The translations under genes were made by a program, and so were the position numbers. A DNA stretch of 7,269 bases from JAFAVZ01 sp036009105. Lineage in GTDB: Bacteria > Acidobacteriota > Thermoanaerobaculia > Gp7-AA8. How positions within the stretch are numbered: the stretch's first letter is position 1; every line of letters starts with the position of its first letter. The notes under the pieces were generated by a model. It had not been told where the DNA came from. It did not search any database and worked only from the letters and a program-made list of their open reading frames with translations. Below are positions 5,354 through 7,269 of the stretch, piece by piece. The stretch is taken from assembly GCA_036009105.1 (NCBI GenBank), contig DASYMJ010000297.1, forward strand, positions 1 to 7,269, given 5' to 3'.

Positions 5354-6569
5354 GGTACCTCTCCAGCGCGATGCGCAGCAGCTCGATCGACCGGCGGAGG
5401 TCCGCCTTCTTCAGCACGTAGGCGATGCGCACTTCGCTCCTGCCCAGCGGCGAGGCGTAGAAGCCGTTGGCCGGGGCGACCATCACGGTATCGCCGTCGT
5501 GCGAGAAGTCGGTCAAAAGCCACACCGCAAAATCCTCGGCATCCTCCACCGGCAATTTCGCCACGCAGTAGAACGCCCCTTCCGGCTTCTGCAGGAAGAC
5601 GCCGGGGATGGCGGTCAACCCTTCGTAGAGGACGTCGCGGCGGCGCTGGTACTCCTCGACCACGCCGCTGGTGTACTCCTCTCCCAGCGACTCCGCGCCG
5701 ACGGCGATGAACTGGGCCAGGCCGGGCGGTGAGAGGCGTCCCTGGGCCATGCGCAGACAGGCGTCGAAAAGCTCGCCGTTGCGGGTGACCAGCGCGCCGA
5801 GACGGATGCCGCAGGCGCTATACCGCTTGGAGAGGCTGTCCACCACCACCACGCAGTCCTCCGCCCCCTCGAGCTCGAGCGCGCTGATCGCTTTCCGCCC
5901 GTCGTAGACGAACTCCCGATAGACCTCGTCCGATACCAGGTAGAGGCCGTGAGCGCGGCAAAAGTCCGCCATCTGCTCCAGCTCTTCCCGCCTGTAGACC
6001 GTGCCGGTGGGGTTGTTCGGGTTGCAGAGGATGACCAGGCGGGTGCGCGGGGTGAGCGCGCGCTCCCACACCTCGCGGGGCGGCAGATGGAAGCCGTCCC
6101 GGCCGCGGCTGAGGACGGGGACGATATTGCACCCGGCCATGGCCGCGAAGGCACGATAGTTCGCATAGAAGGGCTCGACGACCATGATGTCGTCGCCCGG
6201 ATCGCAGATGGCCATGAAGGAGAAGAGGATCGCCTCGCTGCCGCCGGTGGTGGCGAGGATCTCGCCGGCGTGGAGTTGCGCGCCGAGGCGGCGCTCGTAG
6301 TAGTGCTGGAGGGAACGGATGAACTCCGGCGTGCCGCTGGACGGCGAATACTCGAGCACGGTGGACTCGAGCTCTTTCAGCCGTCCGCGGATGCAGGCCG
6401 GCGTCTCGATGTCGGGCTGCCCGATGTTCAGGTGGTAGACATGCGTGCCCCGCGTCTTGGCCAGCTCAGCCAGAGGGGCCAGCTTCCGGATGGGCGAAGC
6501 CGGCATCTCCTCGGCGCGCCGCGAGAGCGTCCTTGCTCTCGCGGCCGGGGTCTCATCGATGGTGGTCAT
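5346..6569 (-). CDS. PLP-dependent class I/II aminotransferase (aspartate aminotransferase-like)
   Basis: A 407-aa fold-type I aminotransferase of normal length. Motifs: LNIGQPD (47-53), YSPSSGTPE (74-82), TTGGSEA (107-113, PLP phosphate contact), NPNNPTG (183-189), SDEVYREF (213-220, Asp214 to the pyridine nitrogen and Tyr217 to O3'), SLSKRYSACGIRLG with Lys248 as the Schiff-base lysine, and VRIAY with Arg381 for substrate carboxylate. It transfers an amino group between an amino acid and a 2-oxo acid in the cytoplasm. Exact substrates (Asp, Ala, aromatic or diaminopimelate-type) cannot be assigned. The start ATG overlaps the stop of a 59-aa ORF (ATGA), and AAGGAG lies 14 nt upstream inside that ORF. 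The final codons CAA-ATG-TAG lie in the palindromic repeat, so the very C-terminus (QM) may be repeat-derived. Confidence 0.93.
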   Translation of the reverse strand: MTTIDETPAARARTLSRRAEEMPASPIRKLAPLAELAKTRGTHVYHLNIGQPDIETPACIRGRLKELESTVLEYSPSSGTPEFIRSLQHYYERRLGAQLHAGEILATTGGSEAILFSFMAICDPGDDIMVVEPFYANYRAFAAMAGCNIVPVLSRGRDGFHLPPREVWERALTPRTRLVILCNPNNPTGTVYRREELEQMADFCRAHGLYLVSDEVYREFVYDGRKAISALELEGAEDCVVVVDSLSKRYSACGIRLGALVTRNGELFDACLRMAQGRLSPPGLAQFIAVGAESLGEEYTSGVVEEYQRRRDVLYEGLTAIPGVFLQKPEGAFYCVAKLPVEDAEDFAVWLLTDFSHDGDTVMVAPANGFYASPLGRSEVRIAYVLKKADLRRSIELLRIALERYQM

Positions 6570-6745
6570 CGTTTGTCGTGCTGCTCCTTGCTTCCGGGCA
6601 GCGGCTGCTTGCCGCGTTTCTTACCGCCCTGCGCGTTCAGATGCTGCTTCTCTTCCTGGTGAGGAATCGATTCGCCGTGGCCCTCGGCATGCTCGCGGCC
6701 GCCGACTTTGTAGAAGTTGGGATTGACGTTGTTGTGCTTGCTCAT
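6566..6745 (-). CDS. Small hydrophilic protein (59 aa) coupled to the aminotransferase
   Basis: The ATG at 6745 opens a 59-codon frame beginning MSKHNNVNPNFYKVGGREH, then a His/Glu-rich segment with PHQEEKQ, then QGGKKRGKQPLPGSKEQHDKR. G/C-ending codons dominate (AAC, GTC, GGC, CAG, CTG), as in neighbouring true genes. Its TGA overlaps the aminotransferase ATG as ATGA, a classic translational-coupling arrangement. It has no membrane segment, signal or Cys, is very rich in charged residues, Gly and His, and is probably largely disordered. I do not recognise a named family; the N-terminal NVNPNFYKVGGREH looks like a conserved core. The overlapping ORFs in other frames have poorer codon usage. 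The upstream ribosome-binding site is weak. Confidence 0.65.
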   Translation of the reverse strand: MSKHNNVNPNFYKVGGREHAEGHGESIPHQEEKQHLNAQGGKKRGKQPLPGSKEQHDKR

Positions 6746-6775
6746 GCCCTGGGAAAAGTGCGAAGGGCGTGCCGT

Positions 6776-6811
6776 TTGACTGCTCCATAGTTCCGGACGT
6801 ATTGTGCCCCG
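6776..6811 (+). promoter_or_regulatory. Promoter of the PqqD-like gene with a leaderless start
   Basis: TTGACT (6776-6781, 5/6 to -35) and TATTGT (6800-6805, 4/6 to -10) are 18 bp apart. The expected start point, 6-7 nt after the -10, falls on the GTG at 6811. No Shine-Dalgarno is present, which agrees with a leaderless mRNA. A 9-bp inverted repeat (6792-6800 with 6833-6841, core CCGGACGT) flanks the start and could be an operator; this last point is weak. Confidence 0.55.
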
Positions 6812-7077
6812 TGGCCATCGCCGTATCGCCGCACGTCCGGATTCTATCGGACGCCGACGGCCGAGGAGGCGTGCTCCTGGACAGCACGCGCGGGGTTTAC
6901 CTCCTCCTGAACCGGTCCGGAGTGGAGATCTGGACCGCGCTGGCGGAGGGCTGCCAACCGGACGAGATCACCGCCACCCTCGCCGGCCGCCGCTCCCTAC
7001 CGGAGGAGGAGGCGCGCCGGGAGGTGGAAGCGTTCGTGCGCGATCTGCTGCGGAGAGGGATGCTGGTGGAGACGTGA
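6811..7077 (+). CDS. PqqD-family protein (RiPP recognition element)
   Basis: An 88-aa winged-HTH-like PqqD domain. It shows the family pattern VSPHVRILSD, GGVLLDSTRGVYLLLNRSG (the peptide-binding beta strands), VEIWTALAEG, then helices EITATLAGR and EEARREVEAFVRDLLRRGMLVE. PqqD-type proteins bind the leader of a ribosomal precursor peptide and present it to a modifying enzyme in PQQ, lasso-peptide and similar pathways. No precursor peptide, radical SAM enzyme or cyclase lies in the window; these would be to the right if they exist. An in-frame GTG at 6769 would add 14 residues with poor codon bias. I prefer the GTG at 6811, at the predicted transcription start. The gene is divergent from the 59-aa protein. 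Its 3' end is duplicated downstream. Confidence 0.85.
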   Translation: MAIAVSPHVRILSDADGRGGVLLDSTRGVYLLLNRSGVEIWTALAEGCQPDEITATLAGRRSLPEEEARREVEAFVRDLLRRGMLVET

Positions 7078-7080
7078 ACC

Positions 7081-7105
7081 TGTAGGGCCGGCTCTCAGCC
7101 GGCCC
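7081..7105. repeat. GGGCCGGC palindromic unit, third copy
   Basis: GGGCCGGC-TCTCA-GCCGGCCC (7085-7105), preceded by TGTA, the same flank as the left unit at 5289-5313. It starts 4 nt after the PqqD stop codon. A half unit, GGGCCGGCT, appears at 7136-7144 just before the duplicated gene fragment, and another copy starts at 7256 and is cut by the window end. Confidence 0.85.
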
Positions 7106-7145
7106 AATCGCGGCATACCGGACCTGCCAGGCTTTGGGCCGGCTG

Positions 7146-7252
7146 CCGCCACCCTCGCCGGCCGCCGCTCCCAACCGGAGCAGGAGGCGCGCCGGGAGGT
7201 GGAAGCGTTCGTGCGCGATCTGCTGCGGAGAGGGATGCTGGTGGAGACGTGA
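7146..7252 (+). pseudogene. Duplicated 3' fragment of the PqqD-like gene
   Basis: This fragment encodes the last ~35 residues of the PqqD protein ending in RRGMLVET and TGA (7250-7252). It has no start, and the 5' two thirds are absent. Both base differences from the intact copy change amino acids (Leu to Gln, Glu to Gln), which fits loss of selection. It is not in frame with the intact gene. Confidence 0.85.
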
Positions 7253-7269
7253 ACCTGTAGGGCCGGCTC

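Larger units (their letters stand above)
6971..7269 (+). repeat. Tandem duplication of the PqqD gene 3' end, period 175 bp
   Basis: Positions 6971-7094 recur at 7146-7269 with only two differences (6998 T to A at 7173; 7006 G to C at 7181). The duplicated unit contains the last 35 or so codons of the PqqD gene, its stop, and the start of the GGGCCGGC repeat. It runs to the window edge, so further copies may follow. Between the copies (7095-7145) are the rest of the palindromic repeat and unrelated spacer sequence. Confidence 0.95.

Noticed and set aside
6621..6887. 88-codon minus-strand ORF overlapping the 59-aa gene and the PqqD start
   Set aside because: Its frame crosses the divergent promoter and the PqqD coding region; the 59-aa frame has better codon bias and the ATGA coupling.

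Overview
The window is high-GC bacterial chromosomal DNA with tightly packed genes, G/C-ending codons and several families of short palindromic intergenic repeats. Proteins such as a DUF4349 lipoprotein, single-domain receivers and an EVE/macro pair, together with the GGGCCGGC-type repeats, would fit an Acidobacteriota-like or other soil/sediment genome. That is an inference; no marker gene here fixes the taxon. No rRNA, tRNA, transposase or CRISPR array was seen.

Layout. Positions 1-83 hold a GATCAGC heptamer hairpin. On the minus strand follow a single-domain response regulator (84-482) and, upstream of it, a 74-residue HTH protein (570-794) with a near-consensus promoter and an operator-like palindrome. 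Facing away from these on the plus strand is a 271-residue XRE-HTH/S24-like regulator (1248-2063). The 453-nt gap between the two divergent regulators has no convincing gene. It contains two strong adjacent hairpins that a longer-range stem could close into one junction, the best candidate here for an undescribed structured element. A cloverleaf-like repeat (2070-2132) separates the plus-strand regulator from the next block.

From 6745 down to 2139 all genes read on the minus strand: a 59-aa protein missed by length cut-offs, a PLP-dependent aminotransferase (4-nt overlap), a double palindromic repeat that supplies the aminotransferase stop codon, an EVE-domain protein and a macro-domain protein (8-nt overlap), a degenerate receiver with Asn at the phospho-site, a DUF4349 lipoprotein, a probably frameshifted small secreted protein, and a DinB-family protein.

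At the right edge a PqqD-like (RiPP recognition element) gene reads on the plus strand, apparently from a leaderless GTG. Its 3' end plus the GGGCCGGC repeat is duplicated in tandem (period 175 bp) up to the window edge.

Themes: regulation without visible catalysis (a protease-dead-looking S24 domain and a phospho-dead-looking receiver), nucleotide/ADP-ribose and modified-base biology (macro plus EVE), and active repeat-mediated remodelling of gene ends.
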